From: JASJGK01 sp033791585 | Lineage (GTDB): Bacteria; SAR324; XYD2-FULL-50-16 | Assembly (NCBI GenBank): GCA_033791585.1 | Contig: JASJGK010000030.1 | Span: forward strand, 1 to 38,872 | DNA length: 38,872 nucleotides | Reading direction: 5' to 3' | In this document: positions 1 to 8,656 of the stretch, piece by piece | Layout of the letters: each line of letters begins with the position of its first letter | Numbering within the stretch: position 1 is the first letter of the stretch | The notes under the pieces: generated by a model | The model's input: the letters and a program-made list of their open reading frames with translations, nothing else | The model's database searches: none | Told to the model about the DNA's origin: nothing | Position numbers and translations under genes: made by a program

Positions 1-203
1 AAACAGCTTTTGCTGTCTTGACGATGGGGTCCACTTCAGATCGTCTAATTCAAATAGACTGATAATCGCATTTTTTAAAGCAAAAACATCTGCGGAAAAC
101 CCTTCTGTGGCATTTCTGAACTAAAAACTAATAAAGCACTAACAGTATCTAAATGTTTGGTCATTACTATAAAGAGAAAGAAATCTCTATTTAAAGCCAG
201 ACC
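1..203. other. left-edge non-coding region or fragment of a neighbouring gene
   Basis: No complete gene is visible. On the minus strand an ATG at 166-164 opens a 29-codon frame, and a second minus frame stays open from about 118 to the left edge. The two would join into one coding-looking stretch only if a single base were added or removed near 115-121. On the plus strand a frame stays open from base 2 to 123. Any of these could be the end of a gene outside the window. None is supported well enough to call. The kinase promoter probably lies here, but no clear -35/-10 pair was found. Confidence 0.2.
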
Positions 204-3200
204 ATGAAACTTACACTAATTAAAAATACATCTATTAGGGGGAAAATAAACTTTCTCTTATTTTCCATCTCAGCGTTGTTTTTAGGGGCCATGTCAATCG
301 TGGGTTGGAGCTACTATGAGATGTGGTCGAACTATCAAACTGTTGATGCTAACCGAAGGTTACAGATTCAAATTGAGAGAATTAGAAAATCGGTTGATCA
401 GGCTAGGGTGATTGAAGCTCAGTTTCTAAATGTTAAAAAAGATAAACTTCGTGACGAATTTGAAGAGCTTTTAAATAAGTCCTTAGAAGAGGTGAGTCAG
501 CTAGCAGAAGAGAAACAAACCCCTGAAATGCTCGCTAAGGTGCTTGCTGTAGAAGAGGTTTTAGACAGCTACCAAATGGGATTTGATAAGGTTTCTAGTC
601 TTTATAAGAATGTTGGCTACAGCTTAAATGAGGGATACCGTGGGCGCTTGAAAAAAAATAGCGATGAAATAAACCAAGAAATTGCTAAATTAAAGGATCG
701 AGATATCGACTGGAATTGGTTACAAGTTCAACTCTTAGAAAAAAATTATTTTCAGATGCTAGGGCCAGGGCAAATAAACGTAAAAAACCAGTTGAAAGGT
801 GAGCTGCAAAATTTAAAGAAAAAACTAACTAAAAAGTTAGGCCGGAAAAATGATATTGTAAAGCCAGCCGGCCTTTTAGATGGCTACATAAGCAACTTTG
901 ATCGGGTTCGTTTTTACGAAACAGAAGTAAAAGACACAAAACAAAAATTCGATATAGAAATGGCAGCTTTACCAAAACTATTGAATTCGCTTGAAGAGGA
1001 GCACCGTGCCCAAGAAAACCAGATATTTACAAGTGTAAGTGTTATGCTTACTCGCCTCATCTGGTTACTAGGCGCGATATTTTTAGGTGTACTGGGGTAT
1101 CTATTTCACATTTCCAGATGGGTTGGCGGTGAAATTTCTAAGCCCTTGGCATCCATAACAGAAGCTAGTGTCGCCATGGCCTTAGGTGTATTAAACAAAC
1201 CCTTAGACTTTGATCGGGATGATGAAATTGGGCATCTTGCCAACAATTTTAACCTGATGCAGGCCTCAGTGAAGGAAAAAATACAATCCTTAGAAATACT
1301 AAATAGTCTTTCTGAAAAGATGGTGGGCTTAAATAAAAATCGTAAGATTTTAGAGCTTTCCTTGGAAACCTTGGCCAATAAGTTTGGCCACAAATTTAAA
1401 GTCAATTTTGGTTTTGCCTATCTCTATAATTCGAAAGGTCAACTTCGCATTAAAGGGAAAATAGAGGGTGGGTTGAGTTCAAGGTTACCTGTGACTATGG
1501 AAGAACCAAATGGCTTTTTAGCTGATGTTTTGAAGTCGGATCAAGCGGTTGTTTTTGATGCAGACTACGCTCACCACGAAGAATTTTATTTTTTAAAGGA
1601 CCAAGTTGTTGTGGCCTTGCCTATTTTGGTACAAGGAGATTCCATTGGCGTATTGTCATTGGTTTTGGACGCAAAAGAATTTGTACTAGACAGTGAATTG
1701 AAATTTTTGGTCAATACTTTGGGTCGCATTATCTCTGCCAACTTGCAAAATACCCAGATGATGAAGCAGATCACAAAGCATAACAAAAACCTAGAAACAA
1801 CAGTCAAGGCTCGAACCAGAGACGTTATGGAGCTTTTAGACAATGCGGGTCAGGGCTTTTTGGTTTTTAAAAAGGACTATACCGTTATGCCCAGTTATTC
1901 GAAAGTTTGTTTTAAACTGCTCAATGGTCACCTAACAGAGGGGACTACAGAGCTTGCAGGCCTAAAAATTACGGAACTTCTCTTTAAACAGAGTGAGCGA
2001 GAAATGTTTACTGAATTTTTAAACCTCATTTTTGATGATTATAAAAAGAACTCAAACGGCTTCCACTTCCTTCCTACAGAATTGAATGTAGGCGATAAAA
2101 TTTTAGAAAGTAGATTTCAACCCTTGGTAGATGAATCAGGAGAATTGAAAGTGATGGTGATTTTATCAGACATCACCAAAGAAAAACGCCTAGCTCACGA
2201 AAAATTAGTTAAGGAAGAAAACAATAAACTGTTGATACAAGTGGTTTCAGATAAAACAGGGGCACAGATTTTTCTAAGAGAGATGGCAAAGCTTTTTGGG
2301 TGGCTTAAAGAGGGCACTGAAATCCGGTTTAATCAGGCACTGGTTATGCGTAGCCTCCACACTATGAAAGGCAATAGTGCAGGCTTTGGCTTTATACAAG
2401 TTTCGCAAATGGCCCATAATATAGAAAGCAGCATCCAAGAAAATAACGATTTTGGCGATACCGCCTTGGTACAGTTACGGGCGGATATAAATGTTTTGCA
2501 CGAAAAATTTGATGCTAAGGTTGAAGAGTTAACAGAACTTATACCAGAGTTTTTAAAAGAGTCGGATAAGTTAGAAATTACGCCTAAAAAAATGGAGCTG
2601 TTTCAAATGTCTTTGCTTTCAAAGGTCGCTGAAGAGCACAAGGAAAAGATTAAAGAAGAATTTAAAAGCTTGCTTCACCAGCCCTTGAGTAAACTCTTAA
2701 AGGGGTACCCTCGAATGATCCAAGATGTTGCCGACTCACTGGGCAAAGAAATTGAGTTTTCAATCCACGGCGAAGTAGAGGCCGACCTAGACAGCTTTAC
2801 CAGTGTTTTTTCTAACCTCGGCCATTTGGTGAAAAATGCCATTGACCACGGGATTGAAGACTACGACGAAAGGATAAAAAAGGGTAAAAACGAGATTGGG
2901 AAATTGCAGATTTATATTTCAGAAAAGAGTAAGCGTTTGCATTTGAAAATTGCTGATGACGGGTCAGGTATTGACCCTGAAAGAATACGTCATTCAGCCG
3001 TAGAGAAAGGCATTTTAACGGAACAATCTGCGAAAAACCTAAGTGAGAAGGAAATCCTGCCCTTGATCTTTCACTCTGGTTTTTCTACAAAGGAGTCTGT
3101 CTCTAGTATCTCGGGCCGAGGTGTGGGCATGGATGCTGTGAAAATGGCTGTTGAAGAATGTGGTGGCACTATTGAGATCAATAGTATCTTGGGCCAAGGC

Positions 3201-3236
3201 ACTAACTTTGAGATCCAGTTGCCCTTAGGGGCCTAA
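204..3236 (+). CDS. membrane CheA-like hybrid sensor histidine kinase (HAMP-GAF-PAS-Hpt-HATPase)
   Basis: A 1010-residue sensor kinase. A membrane helix at about residues 16-36 and another at about 285-304 bracket a helical, charged periplasmic segment. A HAMP linker (about 305-365), a GAF-like domain (about 380-520) and a PAS-like segment (about 540-670) follow. The kinase end is of the CheA type: an Hpt domain carries the phosphorylatable histidine in HTMKGNSAG (H719). An ATPase domain follows, with N box KNAIDHG (N878), G1 box DDGSG (918-922) and G2 GRGVGMD near residue 975. It stops straight after the ATPase domain, so there is no CheW-like P5 domain and no receiver. It should autophosphorylate H719 and pass phosphate to a separate response regulator, none of which is encoded in this window. 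The signal sensed is unknown. It converges with the LysR gene downstream. Confidence 0.85.
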   Translation: MKLTLIKNTSIRGKINFLLFSISALFLGAMSIVGWSYYEMWSNYQTVDANRRLQIQIERIRKSVDQARVIEAQFLNVKKDKLRDEFEELLNKSLEEVSQLAEEKQTPEMLAKVLAVEEVLDSYQMGFDKVSSLYKNVGYSLNEGYRGRLKKNSDEINQEIAKLKDRDIDWNWLQVQLLEKNYFQMLGPGQINVKNQLKGELQNLKKKLTKKLGRKNDIVKPAGLLDGYISNFDRVRFYETEVKDTKQKFDIEMAALPKLLNSLEEEHRAQENQIFTSVSVMLTRLIWLLGAIFLGVLGYLFHISRWVGGEISKPLASITEASVAMALGVLNKPLDFDRDDEIGHLANNFNLMQASVKEKIQSLEILNSLSEKMVGLNKNRKILELSLETLANKFGHKFKVNFGFAYLYNSKGQLRIKGKIEGGLSSRLPVTMEEPNGFLADVLKSDQAVVFDADYAHHEEFYFLKDQVVVALPILVQGDSIGVLSLVLDAKEFVLDSELKFLVNTLGRIISANLQNTQMMKQITKHNKNLETTVKARTRDVMELLDNAGQGFLVFKKDYTVMPSYSKVCFKLLNGHLTEGTTELAGLKITELLFKQSEREMFTEFLNLIFDDYKKNSNGFHFLPTELNVGDKILESRFQPLVDESGELKVMVILSDITKEKRLAHEKLVKEENNKLLIQVVSDKTGAQIFLREMAKLFGWLKEGTEIRFNQALVMRSLHTMKGNSAGFGFIQVSQMAHNIESSIQENNDFGDTALVQLRADINVLHEKFDAKVEELTELIPEFLKESDKLEITPKKMELFQMSLLSKVAEEHKEKIKEEFKSLLHQPLSKLLKGYPRMIQDVADSLGKEIEFSIHGEVEADLDSFTSVFSNLGHLVKNAIDHGIEDYDERIKKGKNEIGKLQIYISEKSKRLHLKIADDGSGIDPERIRHSAVEKGILTEQSAKNLSEKEILPLIFHSGFSTKESVSSISGRGVGMDAVKMAVEECGGTIEINSILGQGTNFEIQLPLGA

Positions 3237-3281
3237 AGCGGAGGGCGGCTTTTAATAGTTACTTTTTGAGGTTTGTAACAA

Positions 3282-4139
3282 TTAAGCTAAAAGCACAGAT
3301 TCCGTCATTTTCCAAAGGGCTTGGGCCGCAGGAGAAGGCTTCTTGTCTGACCTTGCGAGGTAAACAGTCATTACACCTATATTTTTTGCTGCTGGAATTA
3401 GGCAAAGCTGGGTTTTTAATGGGCTTTTTTCATAGACTAATTTGGGCATAACTCCAACCCCACAGCCCAGCGCCACCAACGCTAAAACGGCCTCATTGCT
3501 GGTAGCTTCTTGGATAGTGGCAGGTCTAACTCCTTGGGCTTCCAACCAATTTAGTGCTTGTTCCCCGGCAATTCCTTTTTTAGTTAGGATCAGGGAAAAT
3601 TCTCCGGCACCTTTTGCAAAAGGATCGACCAAGTTCTTACCTCGAACAAAAACGATTTCCGTTGTTGCTAAGGGGATTTTTTCTACCTCTGCAGAATCTT
3701 TAAAACTGGCGACTACAAGATCTTTGTGCTTGCTCTTTTCTAGCGCCAAGTGGCGGCTGCCCACCTCTAAGTCAATTTCCACTTCAGGGTAGCAGGTACG
3801 AAAACTTTTTAGCAATGAGGGCAAGATAGAATAGGCTGCCGTCGCCGAACAAAAAAGGCTTAAACTGCCTTGGATCACTTGGGCGCTAAAGGCTAAGTCT
3901 GTTTTTACTTCTGACCATTTTGCGAGGGAATCCCGAGCGTAATCAACAAAGCGGCTTCCTTCACTGGTTAGGGCAACTTTTTTGTTGTCCCGTTCAAAGA
4001 GGGAGCAACTTAGTTCCTCTTCCATTCGCTGGACGACTCTACTCAAGGTGGAGGGGCTGACAAAGCATTCTGCTGCTGACTTGTGAAAGCTTAAGCTTTG
4101 GGCCAAGTGCAAAAAGATTTTTAATTCTTCGGTTTTCAT
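3282..4139 (-). CDS. LysR-family regulator, IlvY-like
   Basis: A 285-residue LysR-type regulator. The N-terminal winged HTH (residues about 3-62) contains SPSTLSRVVQRMEEEL, and the C-terminal effector domain has CSATAAYSILPSLL and ALGCGVGVMPKLV. These features closely follow the remembered sequence of E. coli IlvY, the acetolactate-responsive activator of ilvC. The gene is divergent from leuC with 108 nt between the starts, the usual LysR arrangement. It most likely controls leuCD, in response to a branched-chain precursor. The IlvY resemblance is by reading, and the target is inferred from position. Confidence 0.85.
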   Translation of the reverse strand: MKTEELKIFLHLAQSLSFHKSAAECFVSPSTLSRVVQRMEEELSCSLFERDNKKVALTSEGSRFVDYARDSLAKWSEVKTDLAFSAQVIQGSLSLFCSATAAYSILPSLLKSFRTCYPEVEIDLEVGSRHLALEKSKHKDLVVASFKDSAEVEKIPLATTEIVFVRGKNLVDPFAKGAGEFSLILTKKGIAGEQALNWLEAQGVRPATIQEATSNEAVLALVALGCGVGVMPKLVYEKSPLKTQLCLIPAAKNIGVMTVYLARSDKKPSPAAQALWKMTESVLLA

Positions 4140-4173
4140 AATTTCTATGTTTCATATTCCGCAACGATAAGGT

Positions 4174-4203
4174 GATTTTATATCATTTTACAAAAGATAA
4201 ATC
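4174..4203. promoter_or_regulatory. candidate LysR operator between ilvY-like gene and leuC
   Basis: An imperfect dyad lies in the divergent intergenic region. TATC (4181-4184) and GATA (4196-4199) are separated by 11 nt, giving a T-N11-A arrangement. Flanking GATTT (4174-4178) and AAATC (4199-4203) extend the symmetry. This fits the general shape of a LysR-family site. Binding is inferred. Confidence 0.35.
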
Positions 4204-4247
4204 CAACCCTACTTTGATATTAGATTTTAATTTAAAAAAGAGGAACC

Positions 4248-5549
4248 ATGAAACCTATGACCATTACGGAAAAGATTTTAGCTACAAAGGCGGGGAAGGA
4301 TTTTGTGCAAGCTGGTGAAACCCACTGGTGCAAAATTGATCGTATTTTTACCCATGACCCCTGCTCCCCAGGGGTAATTGGGATATTTAATAAAGAATTT
4401 GGGGAGGATGCCCCCATATTTAGCAAACAAAACTACATCATGATCCCTGATCATTTTGTGTATACCACCGACGACCTAGCCAATGGCAACCTTGTACTAA
4501 TGAGAGAGTTTGCCAAAAGAAAAGGGGTTGAGCATTTTTATGATGTAGGAACGCCAGACTACAAGGGCGTTTGTCATGTAGCAATGGTGGAGGGGGGCCA
4601 CGTCCGCCCCAATGAGTTGATGTTGGGCACAGATTCCCACACGGTAACAGCAGGCGCTTTTGGTTGCTTTGCCATTGGCGTTGGGAATACCGATGCTGCT
4701 TACGCTTTGGGGACTGGGGAAATTTTATTAAAGGTCCCACAATCGATCAAGGTTCAGATTGAAGGCAAAATGCCTGATGCGGTGAGTGCTAAAGACCTCA
4801 TTCTTTTTCTTTTAGGGCAGTTAGGGGTGAATGGAGCTACTTATAAAACCTTGGAGTTTTGTGGTTCCACCCTTGAGGCTATGGGTGCTGAGGAGCGTAT
4901 GACCCTGTGTAATATGGCAACAGAAGCAGGGGCGAAAAGTGGAATTATAGCCCCCAATCAGGCATCAACCGACTACTTAAGGGCTTTGGGTTTGGAGCCT
5001 GAAGAGGGGTTGCAGGCTGACGAAGGTGCTAACTACATCCAGACTATCAAAATTGAGGCTAGTAAAATGGTACCTATAGTCGCCAAGCCCAATTCCCCCG
5101 ACCACAGCGCAAGGGTTACAGAAGTCTCAGGGACAAAGGTTAACCAGGTTTATTTGGGCTCCTGTACAGGTGGTAAGTTAGAAGATTTTAGAGCCTTTGC
5201 GGCCCAAGTTGCGGGGAGAAAAGTGCAGGTGCCAACCTTTGCCGTACCTGCAACCCAGAGTGTTTTTAATGACTTGATCAAAGAAAAAATTGCAGGAGTC
5301 AGCTTGTATGAAATTTTGCAGGCGGCAGGGGTTTTGATTGCCCCCAATGCTGGTTGCGCCGCCTGCTGCGGCGGACCAAAAGGAACTTTTGGTCGTGTAG
5401 ATACTGCCTTGACGGTGGTTTCTACCACCAACCGAAACTTCCCTGGTCGCATGGGGAACAAAGAAGCAAGAGTGTTTTTAACTTCTGCGCAAACAGCAGC
5501 AGCAACAGCATTAATGGGTGTGATAACAGACCCTAGAAACTTAAATTAA
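4248..5549 (+). CDS. leuC: 3-isopropylmalate dehydratase large subunit
   Basis: A 433-residue aconitase-family large subunit that, with LeuD, isomerises 2- to 3-isopropylmalate in leucine synthesis. The [4Fe-4S] ligands are visible: C306 in GSCTGGKLEDF and C370/C373 in GCAACCGG, with an extra C374. The C-terminal STTNRNFPGRMG signature follows. The sequence around GSCTGGK, the VPTF-VPATQ block and the end resemble chloroplast isopropylmalate isomerase more than the E. coli LeuC1 type. The start at 4248 is preceded by AGAGGA with good spacing; ATG at 4257 is an alternative. leuD follows 11 nt later. A homoaconitase role cannot be fully excluded because leuA and leuB are not in view. Confidence 0.92.
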   Translation: MKPMTITEKILATKAGKDFVQAGETHWCKIDRIFTHDPCSPGVIGIFNKEFGEDAPIFSKQNYIMIPDHFVYTTDDLANGNLVLMREFAKRKGVEHFYDVGTPDYKGVCHVAMVEGGHVRPNELMLGTDSHTVTAGAFGCFAIGVGNTDAAYALGTGEILLKVPQSIKVQIEGKMPDAVSAKDLILFLLGQLGVNGATYKTLEFCGSTLEAMGAEERMTLCNMATEAGAKSGIIAPNQASTDYLRALGLEPEEGLQADEGANYIQTIKIEASKMVPIVAKPNSPDHSARVTEVSGTKVNQVYLGSCTGGKLEDFRAFAAQVAGRKVQVPTFAVPATQSVFNDLIKEKIAGVSLYEILQAAGVLIAPNAGCAACCGGPKGTFGRVDTALTVVSTTNRNFPGRMGNKEARVFLTSAQTAAATALMGVITDPRNLN

Positions 5550-5560
5550 GTGAGGAAAAA

Positions 5561-6094
5561 ATGAGGATAGTTAAAGGTTTACCTTTGGTATTGCCCAAAA
5601 ATGTAGATACAGACCAAATTTTAACGGCGGAGTACATGAAAATTAACCCTTCTACACAGAGTGGAAGAGAGCAACTTGGCAGACTTGCCTTCTGTGGTTT
5701 GGTACAAGGAAACGGGGGCATTATTGACCTTGAAACTGGGAAATCAAACTACTCCGTTATTTTGGCAGGTGAAAACTTCGGCTGTGGCTCTTCTAGAGAG
5801 CATGCCCCTGTGGCATTGGGTGCTGCAGGATTTAAAGTCGTTGTAAGCCCTAGTTTTGCAAGAATTTTTTATCGAAATTGTATTTCTACAGGGGAATTAT
5901 TGCCCTTAGAGGCACCAGAATTAGATATTTCAGAAGTCACAAAAAATGAAGATGTGACTATTGATTTAGAGAAGATGGAACTTTATTTATCCTCGGCCCA
6001 AAAAACCCTCAAGCTAAACCCTTTGGGGGATGTTGCTGGGGTGGTTGCAGCAGGGGGCCTCTTTGCCTTTGCGCGCCAGCAAGGAAGGATTTAG
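5561..6094 (+). CDS. leuD: 3-isopropylmalate dehydratase small subunit
   Basis: A 177-residue small (swivel) subunit of isopropylmalate isomerase. The NVDTDQI motif near residue 13 and NFGCGSSREHAPVALGAAG near residues 71-89 are diagnostic. The specificity loop reads TAEYMKINPS, close to the plant-type PAE(Y/F)LTLVPS loop and unlike the YLRT loop of homoaconitases, which supports the leucine role. RBS GAGG sits 5 nt upstream. It is the second gene of the leuCD operon. Confidence 0.92.
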   Translation: MRIVKGLPLVLPKNVDTDQILTAEYMKINPSTQSGREQLGRLAFCGLVQGNGGIIDLETGKSNYSVILAGENFGCGSSREHAPVALGAAGFKVVVSPSFARIFYRNCISTGELLPLEAPELDISEVTKNEDVTIDLEKMELYLSSAQKTLKLNPLGDVAGVVAAGGLFAFARQQGRI

Positions 6095-6253
6095 CAATGA
6101 CTACTGGGGCCTCATTTCCATTTTAATGAACTTTACTTTAATCCTTCTTGGTAAATCGCAACAAGGCTTGCAGAGATAGGACTAAAGAAGAGGTAACCAA
6201 AGTTACAAAGAGTGTGAAATAGTTTACTTATTTATTATTCGAATATGCTCATA

Positions 6254-6276
6254 CTCCAAGAAAAACTTTCTTGGAG
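6254..6276 (+). promoter_or_regulatory. perfect hairpin that buries the ribosome binding site of the cytochrome c gene
   Basis: CTCCAAGAAA (6254-6263) and TTTCTTGGAG (6267-6276) are perfect complements with a 3-nt loop (AAC). The Shine-Dalgarno GGAG of the next gene is bases 6273-6276, the closing end of the stem, and the ATG begins at 6283. In RNA the site would be paired, so translation could depend on opening the stem. The structure is read directly; the regulatory role is inferred. Confidence 0.6.
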
Positions 6277-6282
6277 AAAAAG

Positions 6283-6594
6283 ATGAAACCGATGATGTCC
6301 CTTATTTTATGCTTATTTTTTATGAGCCCTATTACCGCCTTTGCTAAGCCAAACGGTAAGGCTCTATTTACCGATTTAGGCTGCATTAAGTGCCACGATG
6401 CAAACATGAAAAAAAAGATGGGGCCCTTTCCAATCATTAAACTAAAGACAGCGAAAGAAATTCAGAGTGCTCTATCTACTTATCGAGCTGGTAAAAAGCG
6501 TGGACCAATGTCTAAGGTCATGAGTGGTAACACAAATGTTAAGGGTTTATCTGATGCTGATATTGCAGCCATCGCTGGATTTTTAAAGAAATAA
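6283..6594 (+). CDS. small periplasmic monoheme cytochrome c
   Basis: A 103-residue secreted c-type cytochrome. Residues 1-21 form a signal peptide. The single heme site is CIKCH (C34, C37, H38), and M76 or M80 in the GPMSKVM segment is the likely sixth ligand. A C-terminal helix (DADIAAIAGFLKK) is typical of class I cytochromes. The start is placed at ATG 6283 because GGAG lies 6 nt upstream. An in-frame TTG at 6271 would put the start inside the hairpin and is less likely. It stands alone between leuCD and the phn-type operon. It is a soluble electron carrier with unknown partner. Confidence 0.85.
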   Translation: MKPMMSLILCLFFMSPITAFAKPNGKALFTDLGCIKCHDANMKKKMGPFPIIKLKTAKEIQSALSTYRAGKKRGPMSKVMSGNTNVKGLSDADIAAIAGFLKK

Positions 6595-6671
6595 TCCCCC
6601 CACCCTCGCAACGACCTTGCAACTGACCTAAACAGCTTGCGATTTTCTTTTTGTAAAATCAGGTCGAATTT

Positions 6672-6696
6672 ACAGGCGCTGTTTTCCAGCGCCTGT
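6672..6696 (+). terminator. hairpin, probable terminator of the cytochrome c gene
   Basis: ACAGGCGCTG (6672-6681) and CAGCGCCTGT (6687-6696) pair perfectly around a TTTTC loop. The U tract after it is short (TTTAC), so it may act as a weak or bidirectional terminator. It lies about 75 nt past the stop. Confidence 0.55.
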
Positions 6697-6787
6697 TTAC
6701 ATTAATTAAAACATACAATTCTTTTCAAATTTTTGCAGGCCAATATATTCTTAGGTTTATCTGCAATAAGCAAGGTGTCTAAGGGCT

Positions 6788-6816
6788 AAAGATGCAAGAG
6801 TTTGCTCAGCATCTTT
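6788..6816 (+). other. stem-loop in the leader region of phnD
   Basis: AAAGATGC (6788-6795) pairs perfectly with GCATCTTT (6809-6816) across a 13-nt loop. It is about 210 nt upstream of phnD and may belong to its leader or to a small RNA. There is no U tract. Confidence 0.35.
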
Positions 6817-7026
6817 CTGCAAGGCTAGCTAAGGTAGGCGGCACTCCATCTATTCTAGTCATATTTTTTAGCATGCAGCGAAGGAAAAACTTCTTTTTAA
6901 GTTTCAGAACCTCGCCTCTGTCTGTTTTTTTTGACCTGATAAACTTTAAAAAAAGGGTTTTAATAATTTCTTAATAAAGAGAAGCTAGGCTAGTTGGGTA
7001 AACAAAACTGAAATTAACGAGGCAAA

Positions 7027-7908
7027 ATGCTTAAAACCAAAATCACTATTTTTATCTTGGCACTACTGTGGGTTTTTACCTCCCCTGTGCATGCTGGAGA
7101 AAAAACCATTCGTATGGCTGTTTCCGACCTAGATGGAATTGAACAAGTGCAGCGGCAATTTGGTGCCTTTCGAGATTTTTTGATCAAAAAGACAGGTCTG
7201 AATATTGAATTTTACCCTATTAGCAGCCGAACCTCTGCAGTAGAAGGGATGAAGTCTAAGAAAATAGATTTTATTTTAACTGGCCCTGCTGAATATGTTG
7301 TTTTTCGCCAAAGGGTAAAGGCAGAGCCTGTTGTAGGTTTCTTTCGCCCCGAATACTATGGCTTGGTGGTTGTTTTATCCGACTCCCCTTACCACAATCT
7401 GAATGACTTAAAAGGCAAAAAAGTTGCCCTAGGCCCTGTTGGTTCTACGTCTAAACATTTGGCGCCCATGCAACTCTTTGCTGATGCAGGCATGACCCCT
7501 AAAAAAGATATTAAGGCGGTTCATACTTCTGTAAAAATCGGCTGGGAATCACTACTTCGAGGCAGAGTGCAAGGCTTTGGAACCAATAGCGATAAATTAG
7601 CTAAGTTAAGAGGAAAGATGAAGGACAGTGACGCTGGTAAAATTCGGGTTATCGCGCGTGGTGGTGACCTTCCTTCTGATGTTTTACTTGTTAGAAAGGG
7701 CTTTGACCCAAAAATTACCAAGCAATTAAAAGACGTTTTTGTTAATCAGTCTGCTCAGCTTCTAAAGGCTATTTTAGAGGGTGAAGATAACATCAAATAT
7801 ACCCAAATGAAGTTTTTACCCACTGTGGATGATAAAGACTATAACTATGTTCGTAACATGTACCGCACAGCTGGATACGCACAATTTTCAAAGTTTATTG
7901 ATGAATAA
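7027..7908 (+). CDS. phnD: PhnD-type substrate-binding protein of an ABC importer
   Basis: A 293-residue periplasmic binding protein of the phosphate/phosphite/phosphonate (PhnD) family. A signal peptide ends at about residue 23 (PVHA). The mature protein has the family pattern: VEGMKSKKIDFILTGPAEYVV, then GKKVALGPVGSTSKHLAPM, then a segment on gene-specific S/T-rich anion contacts. RBS GAGG sits a few bases upstream of the start. Its stop overlaps the start of the ATPase gene by 8 nt. The ligand cannot be read from sequence: phosphonate, phosphite and other oxyanions are all known in this family, and no phosphonate-cleaving genes lie nearby. Confidence 0.85.
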   Translation: MLKTKITIFILALLWVFTSPVHAGEKTIRMAVSDLDGIEQVQRQFGAFRDFLIKKTGLNIEFYPISSRTSAVEGMKSKKIDFILTGPAEYVVFRQRVKAEPVVGFFRPEYYGLVVVLSDSPYHNLNDLKGKKVALGPVGSTSKHLAPMQLFADAGMTPKKDIKAVHTSVKIGWESLLRGRVQGFGTNSDKLAKLRGKMKDSDAGKIRVIARGGDLPSDVLLVRKGFDPKITKQLKDVFVNQSAQLLKAILEGEDNIKYTQMKFLPTVDDKDYNYVRNMYRTAGYAQFSKFIDE

Positions 7909-8656
7909 GCCCGACTGGATTATAGAAGTTAGGGATCTTACAACGGGCTATAGCCCTGAAGTACCTCTATTAAAAAATGGCAATTTGGGCCTAGGGGCAA
8001 AACAGGCCCATGCTATCGTCGGGGCCAATGGAACAGGGAAATCTACCTTGATGAAAACCATGCTCGCTTTTGTGGAACCCTTAGGCGGGGATGTTCTCTT
8101 GTTTAATGAGTCTTTACACGGCAAAAGTCGCAGCAAGGTGAATCATTTACGAAAAAACATTGCCGTTGTCTGGCAAAAGCACAACCTTGTGCCTCGTATG
8201 TCAGTACTTTCTAATGTTATCCACGGGGCCTTCTCTAGGACAAATAACCCTAGGGTTTGGTTTCAGGGCACGGCACCTGAGGCAATGCGTAAAGAGGCAA
8301 TGGATTGTTTGGACCGAGTTGGGATGGGGCACCATGCCTCACGTGCAGCAGGCAGGCTTTCAGGTGGAGAGTCCCAAAGGGTGGCTATTGCTCGGGCTTT
8401 AATGCAGAGACCCAAAGCCATTTTAGCTGATGAACCCGTGGCAAGTTTAGACCCAAAAGTGGGCAAAGAGGTTATGGATTTGTTTTATGATTTGGTAGAG
8501 TCAGAAGGAATTTCTTTACTTTATACCAGTCACAACTTAGAACACGCTATTGAATATAGCCATTGCATAACAGCCTTAAAAAAAAGCGGAGGCACCTTTG
8601 AGGTGGCATCCGACCAAACCAGCGTAAAAGAACTTCACGAGATTTATAATGAATGA
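7901..8656 (+). CDS. phnC: PhnC-type ABC transporter ATP-binding protein
   Basis: A 251-residue ABC ATPase that powers the importer from the cytoplasmic face. Walker A is GANGTGKST (41-49), the signature is LSGGESQRVAIARAL near residue 155, and Walker B is AILADEP. The start is placed at ATG 7901, inside the end of phnD (overlap ATGAATAA), because the protein then begins with a normal MNKPDWIIEV strand. Longer starts at 7829 would run deep into phnD. The next gene overlaps by 8 nt, so the three are translationally coupled. Confidence 0.9.
   Translation: MNKPDWIIEVRDLTTGYSPEVPLLKNGNLGLGAKQAHAIVGANGTGKSTLMKTMLAFVEPLGGDVLLFNESLHGKSRSKVNHLRKNIAVVWQKHNLVPRMSVLSNVIHGAFSRTNNPRVWFQGTAPEAMRKEAMDCLDRVGMGHHASRAAGRLSGGESQRVAIARALMQRPKAILADEPVASLDPKVGKEVMDLFYDLVESEGISLLYTSHNLEHAIEYSHCITALKKSGGTFEVASDQTSVKELHEIYNE

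Larger units (their letters stand above)
6595..7026 (+). other. 432-nt intergenic region with two hairpins
   Basis: No convincing gene is present; a 60-codon plus frame at 6792-6974 looks non-coding. The stretch holds a strong hairpin at 6672-6696 and another at 6788-6816, described separately. It also contains T- and A-rich sequence before phnD, where the phnDCE promoter should lie. No recognisable riboswitch class was seen. Confidence 0.5.

Noticed and set aside
4438..4740. 100-codon minus frame within leuC
   Set aside because: Antisense to conserved LeuC sequence and low in coding character.
6792..6974. 60-codon plus frame upstream of phnD
   Set aside because: No RBS, low-complexity tail and no motif; better explained as leader and hairpin sequence.
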